Part shown: positions 17,164-25,004 of the stretch, one piece after another
Numbering within the stretch: position 1 is the stretch's first letter
Layout: the number at the start of each line of letters is the position of its first letter
Notes under the pieces: model-generated
What the model saw: only the letters and a program-made list of their open reading frames with translations
Database searches by the model: none
Told to the model about the DNA's origin: nothing
DNA from: an uncultured Eubacterium sp.
Lineage (GTDB): Bacteria > Bacillota > Clostridia > Lachnospirales > Lachnospiraceae
Direction: 5' to 3'
DNA length: 64,000 bases
Assembly (NCBI GenBank): GCA_910584795.1
Contig: CAJUBZ010000013.1
Span: forward strand, 10,522 to 74,521
Translations under genes and position numbers: made by a program

Positions 17164-18477
17164 ATGAAAGAAGGTAGAGTGAAAGTTCTAAAAAGCATGT
17201 GTTTAATGCTACTGTCATTATCATTAGTTATAGCAATTCTGCTTACAGCAAATGTTGTTCATGCTAAAAGCGAAATAATTCCAAATAATGATAAAGGAAT
17301 ACCGGATAAATGTTTATATAAAGAAATATTATATGAACTCGAAAAAAAGAGTAATGGCAAATTTACAAAAGATGAAGCAGCGAGTTTATATGGTCTTAGC
17401 ATACAATTTTCAGTAAATGGAAAAGTTAAAACACTAAAAGGAATTGAGAATTTAACAAATTTGAGATATTTGGCAATTTGGGATGATACTGAATTAACAA
17501 CTCTTAATGGGATTGAGAATTTAACAAATTTGTGTGATTTAAAAATAGGTGGAAATAAATTAGCAAATCTTAAGGGAGTTGAAAATTTAACTAATTTGGA
17601 AACTTTAAGTATTGGAAAAGGCAAGTTAAAGAATGTTGATGAGATTAAGAATTTGTCTAGATTGAAGGAGTTGTCTATTAGAGGTAATAAACTGGAAGAT
17701 TGGACAACTGTAAGTAATCTGACCGAATTAGAAAGTTTGGATATAAGTGGTTGTGGAGTGACGGATAGCAAACTTGAAACCATTGTAAGCAAGTTGACCA
17801 AACTGTTAAGTTTAGGAATTTCAGACAATAGTTTAGACAATTTAAAATCAATTAGTGGATTGACAAAACTTGAATCGTTAGGTGTAAATAATTGTAAGTT
17901 AAAGAGTTTATCCGGAATTGAAAATTTAACTGAACTACAAGATTTATCTGTATCTAAAAATAGATTGACAAATTTGAACGGGATAGAAAATTTGACAAAG
18001 ATAGGGGTTTTATATGCAGATAAAAACAAGATAACCAAGCTTCCAAACTTAAAGAAACTTAAAAGTTTTAACCTTGAATATTCTACCTTTTTTGACAATA
18101 AAATCAGTGAAAAAGTATTCAAAAAGAATTTACCATCACATGTTCCAAAGTGGTGGATTAACAATCAGGTTTTATTTCAAAATTTTAAAAAGAAACTAAA
18201 AGTTAATAAAGTAAAAAAAATAAAAAGTACGACAAAAAAAATTACCGGAGTAACTGAGAAGAGGGCAACAGTAGTATTAATGACATCGAAGGGGAAAAAA
18301 ATCAAAAAGGTTAAAGTTAATAAAAAAGGAGCTTTTTGCTTTAAAAAACTTGCTTTAAGAAAATATAAAGGTAAGAAACTTAAAATTACAGCATATTTAT
18401 TATATGATGATCAGATTAATGGTGAGCGTGGTAATGTGGCTGTAAAGACTGTGAAATTTACTGTTCGAAAGAGGTGA
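17164..18477 (+). CDS. Internalin-like leucine-rich-repeat secreted protein
   Basis: Signal peptide with cleavage after VVHA (about residue 34). Nine to ten 22-residue leucine-rich repeats (about 91-305) follow the internalin pattern, for example LKGIENLTNLRYLAI and LNGIENLTKIGVLYA. After a short cap, a very lysine-rich C-terminal domain (about 345-437) looks like a bacterial Ig-like fold (KKITGVTEKRATVVLM, KKGAFCFKKL). No LPXTG or membrane anchor is seen, so the basic tail may bind the wall electrostatically. Such proteins usually mediate binding to host or partner proteins; the ligand is unknown. It forms an accessory pair with the upstream protease. Confidence 0.85.
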   Translation: MKEGRVKVLKSMCLMLLSLSLVIAILLTANVVHAKSEIIPNNDKGIPDKCLYKEILYELEKKSNGKFTKDEAASLYGLSIQFSVNGKVKTLKGIENLTNLRYLAIWDDTELTTLNGIENLTNLCDLKIGGNKLANLKGVENLTNLETLSIGKGKLKNVDEIKNLSRLKELSIRGNKLEDWTTVSNLTELESLDISGCGVTDSKLETIVSKLTKLLSLGISDNSLDNLKSISGLTKLESLGVNNCKLKSLSGIENLTELQDLSVSKNRLTNLNGIENLTKIGVLYADKNKITKLPNLKKLKSFNLEYSTFFDNKISEKVFKKNLPSHVPKWWINNQVLFQNFKKKLKVNKVKKIKSTTKKITGVTEKRATVVLMTSKGKKIKKVKVNKKGAFCFKKLALRKYKGKKLKITAYLLYDDQINGERGNVAVKTVKFTVRKR

Positions 18478-18508
18478 AAACAGATTAAATTTAACGTATT
18501 ATACTTAT

Positions 18509-18549
18509 AAAAAAGCAGCCTTACGAGTGAGCTCGAAAGGCTGTTTTTT
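18509..18549. terminator. Bidirectional terminator between the LRR gene and dut
   Basis: CAGCCTT pairs with AAGGCTG (18537-18543), with an inner CGAG-TGAG-CTCG stem and A6/T6 tracts on the two sides. It serves the two convergent genes. Confidence 0.85.
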
Positions 18550-18562
18550 ATTATTGTCTAAA

Positions 18563-18994
18563 TTATTTGCTTCCAGTTGAACCAAATCCGCCAACACCTC
18601 TGACCGTATCAGATAATTCTTCCACTTCATCAAAATCAACTTTCAAAAATGGAGCAATTACCATTTGGGCAATTCGCTCTTTTGGCTCAACCACCCTTGT
18701 TTCTGATGCATGATTATATAGAGCGACAGTGATTTCACCGCGGTAATCTGCATCAACGACTCCAACCTTATTGGCAGGAGCCAGTCCTTTCTTGCAGGAA
18801 AGACCGCTTCTGGCATAAATAAATCCTGCATAGCCCATTGGAATTTCCATTGCAATACCGGTTCCGATAAAAGCGGTTTCGCCAGGCTCAATCGTAACAG
18901 CTTCATCAATACATGCATATAAATCAGCCCCCGCTGCGTATTCTGAACCATAGGTTGGAATAACAGCGTTTTCATTTAATTTTTTTATATTCAT
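18563..18994 (-). CDS. dut: dUTP diphosphatase
   Basis: Trimeric dUTPase that hydrolyses dUTP to dUMP, keeping uracil out of DNA and feeding dTMP synthesis. All five family motifs are visible in order: GADLYACIDEA, ARSGLSCKKGL, GVVDADYRGEI, RIAQMVIAPF and the C-terminal arm RGVGGFGSTG. Length 143 is normal. GGAGG lies 10 bp before the ATG on the minus strand. It is last in a three-gene minus-strand run with nrdG, and both concern deoxynucleotide supply. Confidence 0.96.
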   Translation of the reverse strand: MNIKKLNENAVIPTYGSEYAAGADLYACIDEAVTIEPGETAFIGTGIAMEIPMGYAGFIYARSGLSCKKGLAPANKVGVVDADYRGEITVALYNHASETRVVEPKERIAQMVIAPFLKVDFDEVEELSDTVRGVGGFGSTGSK

Positions 18995-19048
18995 CTTTAT
19001 GTTTCCTCCAAATGTTTTTTGAGTTTTTAGTTTTCAGGTCAAAAAAGA

Positions 19049-19576
19049 TTATAGTCGTTTTTCCCAAAGTACAATCTCACCACGTTCTAAAGTTTCCGGG
19101 ATTTTAATCAGCCGCTGATTTTCAGAACCTCTGAAAACCAGACTTGGATTTTTTAGAGATTCGATAAATGGTCCATCCACTAAAACATCAATGTAGGATA
19201 GAAGTTCTTTTGTCTCATCCCATTCTTTGTACATATGAGCCATGATATCTTTTTCAAATTCATATCCGGTAAAACACCAAATTGTTTTATCGGGGTAAAT
19301 TTCTTTGATTTTTTTTGCAAGAGGGATAAGACCACGTTGATTGACTCTTTCTAGTGGTTCTCCACCTAAGAATGTCACACCGGCATAGGCGCCAAAACTT
19401 AAAGTATCAATAATATAATCTATCGTTTCGTCGTTAAAAATTTTTCCGTAATTAAAATCCCATGCCTGTTCATTAAAACAGCCAGGACATCTGTGATGAC
19501 AGCCGCTCACAAATAATGAAACTCTGATGCCAGGACCATTTGCCACATCATAAGTTTTGATTTCAGCATAATTCAT
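19049..19576 (-). CDS. nrdG: Anaerobic ribonucleotide reductase activating protein
   Basis: Radical SAM activase that installs the glycyl radical on NrdD. It has the CxxxCxxC iron-sulfur motif in GCHHRCPGC close to the N-terminus and a glycine-rich TFLGGEPL SAM-binding segment. Length 175 is normal. A GTG two codons upstream is in frame, but AAGGAAG (minus strand, about 19584-19590) is correctly spaced only for the ATG at 19576. nrdD is not in this window, so the partner gene lies elsewhere. Confidence 0.94.
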   Translation of the reverse strand: MNYAEIKTYDVANGPGIRVSLFVSGCHHRCPGCFNEQAWDFNYGKIFNDETIDYIIDTLSFGAYAGVTFLGGEPLERVNQRGLIPLAKKIKEIYPDKTIWCFTGYEFEKDIMAHMYKEWDETKELLSYIDVLVDGPFIESLKNPSLVFRGSENQRLIKIPETLERGEIVLWEKRL

Positions 19577-19640
19577 GTCCACGCTTCCTTCTTTCTATTA
19601 CTAATTTAAAATAAAAGAATTATCAATCTATTTTCTTTAT

Positions 19641-20792
19641 CTATTTAATATTATTTTTTACAGCTTTACTTACTATATCTGCTACATCAGGATTAAATGC
19701 TTCCGGCAAAATATTTTCTTCGTTTAATTCATCATCTGGTACTAATGAAGCGATGGCAAGAGCAGCAGCCAGTTTCATCTCTTCTGTAATTTGTTTTGCA
19801 CGTCCCTCTAAAGCACCTTTGAAAATACCAGGAAATGCTACGACATTGTTTACCTGATTTGGGAAGTCAGAACGTCCGGTTCCAACGACTTTTGCACCGG
19901 CAGCTTTTGCTACATCTGGCATGATTTCAGGAACAGGATTTGCCATAGCAAACATAATTGCATCCTTGTTCATTGTCTGAACCATTTCGGCTGTTACCAT
20001 ATTAGGAGCAGAAACTCCAACAAAAATATCAGCACCAACTAATGCGTCAGCTAATTTTCCGTTTATTCTGGAAAGATTGGTTACTTCAGCCATTTCCTTC
20101 TGAGCCCAGTTTAAATCTTCAATATCTTTTGAAAGAATTCCGTATAATCCACAGATTGTGACATCTTGAAAACCATAGTTTAAAAGTAACTTACAGATAG
20201 CAATTCCGGCAGAACCGTCACCGTTAATAACTACTTTACAGTTTTCCTTATTTTTGCCGACTACTTTTAGGGCATTGATAATACCAGCCAGAACAACGAT
20301 AGCAGTACCATGCTGATCATCATGAAAAACAGGAATATCCAGTCTCTCTTTTAATTTGCTTTCGATTTCAAAGCATCTTGGAGCTGAAATATCCTCCAGA
20401 TTAATACCGCCAAAGCCAGGGGCAATACGGACAACAGTATCAATAATCTCATCTGGGTCCTGAGTATCAAGGCAGATAGGAACTGCATTGACGCCGCCAA
20501 ATTCCTTAAATAATACAGCTTTTCCTTCCATAACAGGCATGGCAGCTTCCGGTCCAATGTTTCCTAAACCGAGAACAGCACTTCCGTCAGATACGACAGC
20601 TACAGTGTTTGCTTTCCAAGTATATTTGTACACATCATCTGGATTGTCTGCAATTTTTCTACAAGGTTCTGCAACACCAGGGGTGTATGCTAAAGATAAG
20701 TCTTCTCGTGAATTTACATGACACTTTGCTTCAGTGCTTAATTTTCCATTTAACTCTTCATGTAATTTTAATGCTTTTTCGTCAGTTGTCAT
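19641..20792 (-). CDS. NAD(P)-dependent malic enzyme
   Basis: Oxidative decarboxylation of malate to pyruvate. The 383-residue size is that of the short bacterial form without a phosphotransacetylase domain. Recognisable segments are YTPGVAEPCRKI (catalytic Tyr region), DDQHGTAIVVLAGIINAL, the Rossmann motif GDGSAGIAICKLLL and ANPVPEI. GGAGG precedes the ATG by 7 bp. A TATAAT lies on the minus strand at 20819-20814, and the tandem repeat at 20821 begins directly upstream of it. nrdG starts 64 bp downstream. Cofactor preference is not certain. Confidence 0.93.
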   Translation of the reverse strand: MTTDEKALKLHEELNGKLSTEAKCHVNSREDLSLAYTPGVAEPCRKIADNPDDVYKYTWKANTVAVVSDGSAVLGLGNIGPEAAMPVMEGKAVLFKEFGGVNAVPICLDTQDPDEIIDTVVRIAPGFGGINLEDISAPRCFEIESKLKERLDIPVFHDDQHGTAIVVLAGIINALKVVGKNKENCKVVINGDGSAGIAICKLLLNYGFQDVTICGLYGILSKDIEDLNWAQKEMAEVTNLSRINGKLADALVGADIFVGVSAPNMVTAEMVQTMNKDAIMFAMANPVPEIMPDVAKAAGAKVVGTGRSDFPNQVNNVVAFPGIFKGALEGRAKQITEEMKLAAALAIASLVPDDELNEENILPEAFNPDVADIVSKAVKNNIK

Positions 20793-20820
20793 TTTAAACC
20801 TCCAAATTAGAATATTATAT

Positions 20821-20926
20821 GTTCAGCCAACAGCTCGAATTCGCTTCGCTTTTTTCGCTGTTTTGGCTTATCCAAAGTTCAGCCAACAGCTCGAATTCGC
20901 TTTGCTTTTCTCGCTGTTTTGGCTCA
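20821..20926. repeat. Two tandem copies of a 50-bp element, 56-bp period
   Basis: Copy one is 20821-20870 and copy two 20877-20926, starting GTTCAGCCAACAGC and ending GCTGTTTTGGCT; they differ at only a few positions. Each copy can fold on itself (AGCC-CAGC against GCTG-GGCT), so each is a hairpin unit. GGCTGAAC, the inverse of the first eight bases, appears again at 20998-21005 beyond the palindrome, bounding the whole block. Confidence 0.85.
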
Positions 20927-20932
20927 CCATAT

Positions 20933-20993
20933 GACATAAAAATTAAATGTCCAAAATTCTGTAAACAGTTTTTGGACATTTAATTTTTATGTC
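20933..20993. repeat. Long perfect palindrome (24-bp arms)
   Basis: 20933-20956 is the exact reverse complement of 20970-20993, with a 13-nt loop that itself has CTG/CAG pairing. Imperfect pairing extends further out (CCAT / ATGG). As RNA it would form a hairpin of about 60 nt. It could terminate or insulate between the divergent malic enzyme and rho units, though it lacks the GC-rich stem typical of terminators. Confidence 0.85.
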
Positions 20994-21028
20994 GCATGGC
21001 TGAACTGTTATACACATCATAACATAGT

Positions 21029-21058
21029 TTGAAAATTAACACTATTCTTTTTTAGAAT
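21029..21058 (+). promoter_or_regulatory. Probable rho promoter
   Basis: TTGAAA (21029-21034), 18-bp spacer, TAGAAT (21053-21058). The leader would be about 97 nt. Confidence 0.5.
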
Positions 21059-21162
21059 GATATGTTAGAATATGAAAGAGTTTAACTTCTGTAAATTCTA
21101 AAGGGATATCCCCTATATTTCCATAGAAGATAATTGAATAAAAAACTTAGGAAGGAGTTTTT

Positions 21163-22590
21163 ATGAGAGAAAAATTACAGGCATTACCGGTAGGTGAATT
21201 AAGAGAGATAGCAAAGGCAAATGGAATTAAGTCTGTTTCTATACTTAGAAAACAACAATTAATAGATATGATTCTTGAAGTAGCACAGCGGAATGAAAAG
21301 AAAGAAGAATCAGATAAAACAGAAGAGGTTGTTAAGGGTTCGGCCGAGGTGAAACAGGAGATTTCCAGAGAACAGAAAAATACCGGAGAGAATGTCAGAT
21401 ATAGAAAGAGACACCATAGTGATAATCTTGAACATAGAGATGAAGTACCACAGGAGACAGGGGTGACGAGAACAGGAATATTAGAGGTTATGCCTGACGG
21501 TTTTGGATTTATTCGATGTGACAATTATCTGCCGGGAGAAGATGATGTTTATGTGGCACCATCCCAGATCAAGAGATTCCAATTGAAAACCGGAGACTTT
21601 ATTACCGGGAGGGTCAGAGAAAAAAGAGAAAACGAGAAGTTTGGCGCACTGTATTATGTGGACATGGTAAATGGTGAAAGTTTAGATAAAGTTTTAAAAC
21701 GTCCGAATTTTGAGGAATTGACGCCGATATTCCCTAATGAGAGACTGCATCTTGAGACGGATGGTCACAGTACAGCAATGCGTATTGTAGATATTGTAAG
21801 TCCGATAGGAAAAGGTCAGCGTGGAATGATTGTTTCACCACCAAAAGCAGGAAAGACCACTTTGTTAAAAGAGACTGCAAAGGCAGTTCTTAAGAATAAT
21901 CCGGAAATGGAAATGATTATACTTTTAATAGATGAAAGACCAGAGGAAGTGACGGATATTAAAGAGGCAATACAAGGTGATAATGTCGAAGTTATTTATT
22001 CAACCTTTGACGAACTTCCGGAACATCATAAACGAGTGTCCGAAATGGTTATCGAGAGAGCGAAACGTTTAGTGGAGCATGGGAAAGATGTAATTATATT
22101 ATTAGACAGCATCACCCGTCTTGCAAGAGCTTATAATATGACAGTCCCACCAAGCGGACGAACATTGTCAGGTGGTTTAGACCCGGCGGCACTTCATATG
22201 CCTAAGAGATTTTTTGGTGCAGCCAGAAATATGAGAGAAGGCGGAAGCCTTACGGTTTTAGCTACAGCATTGGTAAATACAGGAAGCAAAATGGACGATG
22301 TTGTTTATGAGGAATTTAAGGGAACCGGAAATATGGAACTGGTTCTTGATAGAAAATTATCAGAGAAGAGAATATTCCCTGCAATTGATATTACACAGTC
22401 AGGTACGAGAAGAGAAGATTTGTTGTTAAGTGCAGACGAACTGGGTGCATCTTATATTATCAGAAAAGAAACCAATGGAATGAGAAAAGAAGATGCAGTA
22501 GAACAGATATTGAATTTGTTTGCAAGAACAAAGAGCAACGAAGAATTTATAGAAAAGGTAGGCAAAATCCGAACAAATTTTAATAGATAA
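21163..22590 (+). CDS. rho: Transcription termination factor Rho
   Basis: Hexameric RNA helicase that ends transcription at Rho-dependent sites. An N-terminal Rho_N helical domain (1-40) is followed by a charged, low-complexity insert (about 43-100) and a cold-shock-like RNA-binding domain (about 105-180). The ATPase domain has the P-loop PPKAGKTTLL (K231) and the LLIDERPEEVTD Walker B region; ITRLARAYN and SGGLDPAALHMPKRFFGAARN follow. Length 475 is slightly long because of the insert, as often in Clostridia. AAGGAG lies upstream of the ATG. It is monocistronic or cotranscribed with rpmE. Confidence 0.97.
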   Translation: MREKLQALPVGELREIAKANGIKSVSILRKQQLIDMILEVAQRNEKKEESDKTEEVVKGSAEVKQEISREQKNTGENVRYRKRHHSDNLEHRDEVPQETGVTRTGILEVMPDGFGFIRCDNYLPGEDDVYVAPSQIKRFQLKTGDFITGRVREKRENEKFGALYYVDMVNGESLDKVLKRPNFEELTPIFPNERLHLETDGHSTAMRIVDIVSPIGKGQRGMIVSPPKAGKTTLLKETAKAVLKNNPEMEMIILLIDERPEEVTDIKEAIQGDNVEVIYSTFDELPEHHKRVSEMVIERAKRLVEHGKDVIILLDSITRLARAYNMTVPPSGRTLSGGLDPAALHMPKRFFGAARNMREGGSLTVLATALVNTGSKMDDVVYEEFKGTGNMELVLDRKLSEKRIFPAIDITQSGTRREDLLLSADELGASYIIRKETNGMRKEDAVEQILNLFARTKSNEEFIEKVGKIRTNFNR

Positions 22591-22655
22591 AAAATATAAA
22601 ATTTATCATAATTTGAAGAAATAAATTGAAAAAAAATAATAGTTTGCGAAAATAC

Positions 22656-22684
22656 TTGCTATTGGTATGTATCTATGTTATAAT
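22656..22684 (+). promoter_or_regulatory. Sigma-A promoter of rpmE
   Basis: TTGCTA (22656-22661), 17-bp spacer, TATAAT (22679-22684). It drives rpmE independently of rho. Confidence 0.75.
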
Positions 22685-22708
22685 TGCAAAGCTATTGAGT
22701 AAAAACGG

Positions 22709-22723
22709 ATTGGCGTTGCCAAT
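22709..22723 (+). promoter_or_regulatory. Hairpin in the rpmE leader
   Basis: ATTGGC (22709-22714) and GCCAAT (22718-22723) form a 6-bp stem with a GTT loop inside a leader of about 60 nt. Structured leaders upstream of L31 genes are known in Firmicutes; whether this one belongs to that class needs a covariance search. Confidence 0.4.
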
Positions 22724-22753
22724 AAGCATAAAAAATTTAAAGAGGTGAATGTA

Positions 22754-22954
22754 ATGAGAGAAGGAATCCATCCAGATTACCATGAAGCAACCGTTACATG
22801 TAACTGTGGTAACACATTCGTAACAGGTTCTACAAAAAAAGACATTCATGTTGAAATTTGTTCAGCATGTCATCCTTTCTACACAGGACAGCAGAAAGCT
22901 ATTTCAGCACGTGGTAGAATTGATAAGTTCAATAAGAAATATGGTATCAAATAA
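22754..22954 (+). CDS. rpmE: 50S ribosomal protein L31
   Basis: Zinc-binding type L31 of 66 residues, starting MREGIHPDYHEATVTC. Cysteines in TCNCGN and ICSACHPF form the zinc ribbon, so this is the C+ form. The frame is open for three more codons from GTG 22745, but that GTG is itself part of the AGAGGTG ribosome site, so ATG 22754 is the start. It keeps a normal zinc site; the alternative zinc-free paralogue, if any, lies elsewhere. Confidence 0.97.
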   Translation: MREGIHPDYHEATVTCNCGNTFVTGSTKKDIHVEICSACHPFYTGQQKAISARGRIDKFNKKYGIK

Positions 22955-22969
22955 TTTTTTGAGGATAAC

Positions 22970-22993
22970 AGGTTGGGAAGAGATTCTCAACCT
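22970..22993 (+). terminator. Probable rpmE terminator
   Basis: AGGTTGGGAA (22970-22979) pairs with TTCTCAACCT (22984-22993) with one G-U pair, followed by ATTTTCGTTG. The U-run is short, so confidence is moderate. Confidence 0.55.
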
Positions 22994-23071
22994 ATTTTCG
23001 TTGTAAAATAAAATATCGGTTTTAATAAAAATGTGAGGTTGATAGAAATTCACAACCGACCAGTTTATGCC

Positions 23072-23101
23072 TGATTTAGAAGTACTTACGATTCTGAATC
23101 A
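23072..23101 (+). promoter_or_regulatory. Hairpin upstream of the yqhQ-like gene
   Basis: TGATTTAGAA (23072-23081) pairs with TTCTGAATCA (23092-23101) with one G-U pair and a 10-nt loop. An outer CCTGAT/ATCAGG match brings the ribosome site AGGAGA into reach. It could control translation. Confidence 0.35.
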
Positions 23102-23119
23102 AGCATCAGGAGATAAAAT

Positions 23120-24175
23120 ATGAGAAATAACAAACTTTGTTCTTCCGGAATCGGCGGTCAGGCTGTAATGGAAGGAATTATGATGAGAAACAAGGAACGG
23201 TATGCTGTAGCAGTGAGACAGTCAGATGGTTCTGTAGTTGTAGATACACAGGAATATAAAGGTATTACAGGTAAGTATAAGTTATTCCAGGCTCCCTTCA
23301 TCAGGGGAATATTTAGTTTTATTGATTCGATGATTCTTGGAATTAAAACACTTACTTTTTCTGCAAAGTTTTTTGATGATGAGGCAGACTATTCAGACGA
23401 GCCGGACAAATTCGAACAGTGGCTTGCAGATAAGTTTGGCGACAAGGCAGAAAAAGTTATTATGGGATTTACAGTCGTATTTTCCATTATTATTGCCATA
23501 GGGTTATTTATGGTGCTTCCATTGTTTATTGCAGACATTATGGAGAGATATGTATCCTGGGTTACACCCGGACATGTACCGGTCATCGAGGGAATCGTTA
23601 AGATGATTCTGTTTATTGCATATCTTTTGTTGATTTCTCTGATGAATGATATTAAGAGAACATTTATGTACCATGGTGCAGAACATAAATGTATTAACTG
23701 TATTGAAAATGGGCATGTTTTAACTGTTGAAAATGTCAGAAAAAGTTCCAGATATCATAAGCGGTGCGGCACCAGTTTTCTTCTGGTAGTGTTAATTATC
23801 AGCATTGTTATGTTTATTCTTATCAGAACAGATATTGTCTGGTTGAGATATGTTACGAGAATACTTTTAGTGCCTGTAATTGCAGGAATCTCGTATGAAT
23901 TTATAAGGAAAGCAGGCTCGTCGGATAATAAAATTATAAATGTATTGAGTATGCCCGGTATGTGGATGCAGAAAATTACTACAAAAGAACCTACCAATGA
24001 TATGATTGAAGTAGCAATTGAGGCAGTAGAGGCAGTTTTTGACTGGGAGCAGTATCTGGATGAAAATGGAATCAGAAGAACTCCTGTGAGAAAGGTTATG
24101 CCTGTGGATAAGCAGCCTTTACCAAAAGAATATAAAAAAGACAGAAAAGGTTCAGGATATAATTGGAAGTTTTAG
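23120..24175 (+). CDS. DUF1385 (YqhQ) family membrane protein
   Basis: Conserved Firmicute membrane protein. The N-terminal GIGGQAVMEGIMMR motif and the central MYHGAEHKCINCIENG motif (about residues 190-206) are the family signatures. Three to four transmembrane segments lie roughly between 110 and 260. Length 351 is normal. AGGAGA lies 6 bp before the ATG, and the stop overlaps the start of prmC, so the genes are coupled. The conserved neighbourhood with prmC and prfA suggests a housekeeping role; the biochemical function is not known. Confidence 0.92.
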   Translation: MRNNKLCSSGIGGQAVMEGIMMRNKERYAVAVRQSDGSVVVDTQEYKGITGKYKLFQAPFIRGIFSFIDSMILGIKTLTFSAKFFDDEADYSDEPDKFEQWLADKFGDKAEKVIMGFTVVFSIIIAIGLFMVLPLFIADIMERYVSWVTPGHVPVIEGIVKMILFIAYLLLISLMNDIKRTFMYHGAEHKCINCIENGHVLTVENVRKSSRYHKRCGTSFLLVVLIISIVMFILIRTDIVWLRYVTRILLVPVIAGISYEFIRKAGSSDNKIINVLSMPGMWMQKITTKEPTNDMIEVAIEAVEAVFDWEQYLDENGIRRTPVRKVMPVDKQPLPKEYKKDRKGSGYNWKF

Positions 24176-25002
24176 TAAAAGACATTGTGGCACAGGCTAT
24201 GAAAAAACTGGATGCGGCAGGAATTACAGAAAGCAGGGTTGACAGTTGGCGTTTGGCAGAGAGTATATTAGGAGTTTCCAGACAGGATTTGTTCTTAGAG
24301 CCGGAGAAAAGTGTCAGCGAAGAGCAGGCGCAGAAATATTTAGACGCTGTATTTGTGAGAGCGAAACACATTCCACTTCAACATATTACAGGATGTCAGC
24401 AGTTTCTGGATTTTGAGTTTATAGTAAATGAAGATGTACTGATTCCAAGACCCGAAACGGAACTGTTAGTAGAGCAGGTGGTTTCCTATATTAAAGAGGA
24501 GCGTGTTAAAGTATTGGATTTGTGCACCGGTTCAGGCTGTATTGCAGTGTCAATCGATAGAATGTGTTTGAATGCGGATGTGACAGCTGCTGATATTTCA
24601 GAGAAGGCTTTAAATGTGGCTGGAGAAAATAATATGAGAAACAAAGGCAGAGTGACTTTTGTGCAAAGTGATTTGTTTGAAAATATTTATGAATCCTATG
24701 ATGTTATTGTCTCGAATCCCCCCTATATTCCTACTGGTGATATAGACACATTGATGGAGGAAGTAAGGATACATGAACCACGTCTGGCATTAGATGGAAG
24801 TGCTGATGGACTAAAGTTTTACAGAGAAATTTGCACAAATGCAGTAAATTATTTAAATAAGAATGGGAAAATCTTTCTTGAAATAGGCTATGATCAGGGA
24901 CGAACGGTTCCTGAACTGCTGAGAGAGAATGGTTTTACAGATATACAGGTTTTGAAAGATTTATCAGGGAATGACCGTATGGTGATTGCCGGGAAGGAAT
25001 AG
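24163..25002 (+). CDS. prmC: Release factor glutamine methyltransferase
   Basis: SAM-dependent enzyme that methylates the glutamine of the GGQ motif in release factors RF1 and RF2. The N-terminal helical domain (1-85) precedes a Rossmann domain with VLDLCTGSGCIAVS (about 116-129) and the catalytic NPPY at 185-188. The start is TTG 24163, which overlaps the last 13 bases of the DUF1385 gene; AGGA lies 5 bp upstream. Length 279 is normal. Its substrate RF1 is encoded by the next gene, two bases away. Confidence 0.94.
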   Translation: MEVLVKDIVAQAMKKLDAAGITESRVDSWRLAESILGVSRQDLFLEPEKSVSEEQAQKYLDAVFVRAKHIPLQHITGCQQFLDFEFIVNEDVLIPRPETELLVEQVVSYIKEERVKVLDLCTGSGCIAVSIDRMCLNADVTAADISEKALNVAGENNMRNKGRVTFVQSDLFENIYESYDVIVSNPPYIPTGDIDTLMEEVRIHEPRLALDGSADGLKFYREICTNAVNYLNKNGKIFLEIGYDQGRTVPELLRENGFTDIQVLKDLSGNDRMVIAGKE

Positions 25003-25004
25003 AA

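Larger units (their letters stand above)
20793..21162. other. 370-bp intergenic region between malic enzyme gene and rho
   Basis: No gene is supported here. From left to right it holds the malic enzyme leader, two tandem 50-bp repeat copies, a 24-bp-arm palindrome, the likely rho promoter and about 100 nt of rho leader. Confidence 0.8.

Noticed and set aside
22745..22753. GTG start giving a 69-aa L31
   Set aside because: The GTG is part of the AGAGGTG ribosome site; ATG 22754 gives the standard 66-aa protein.
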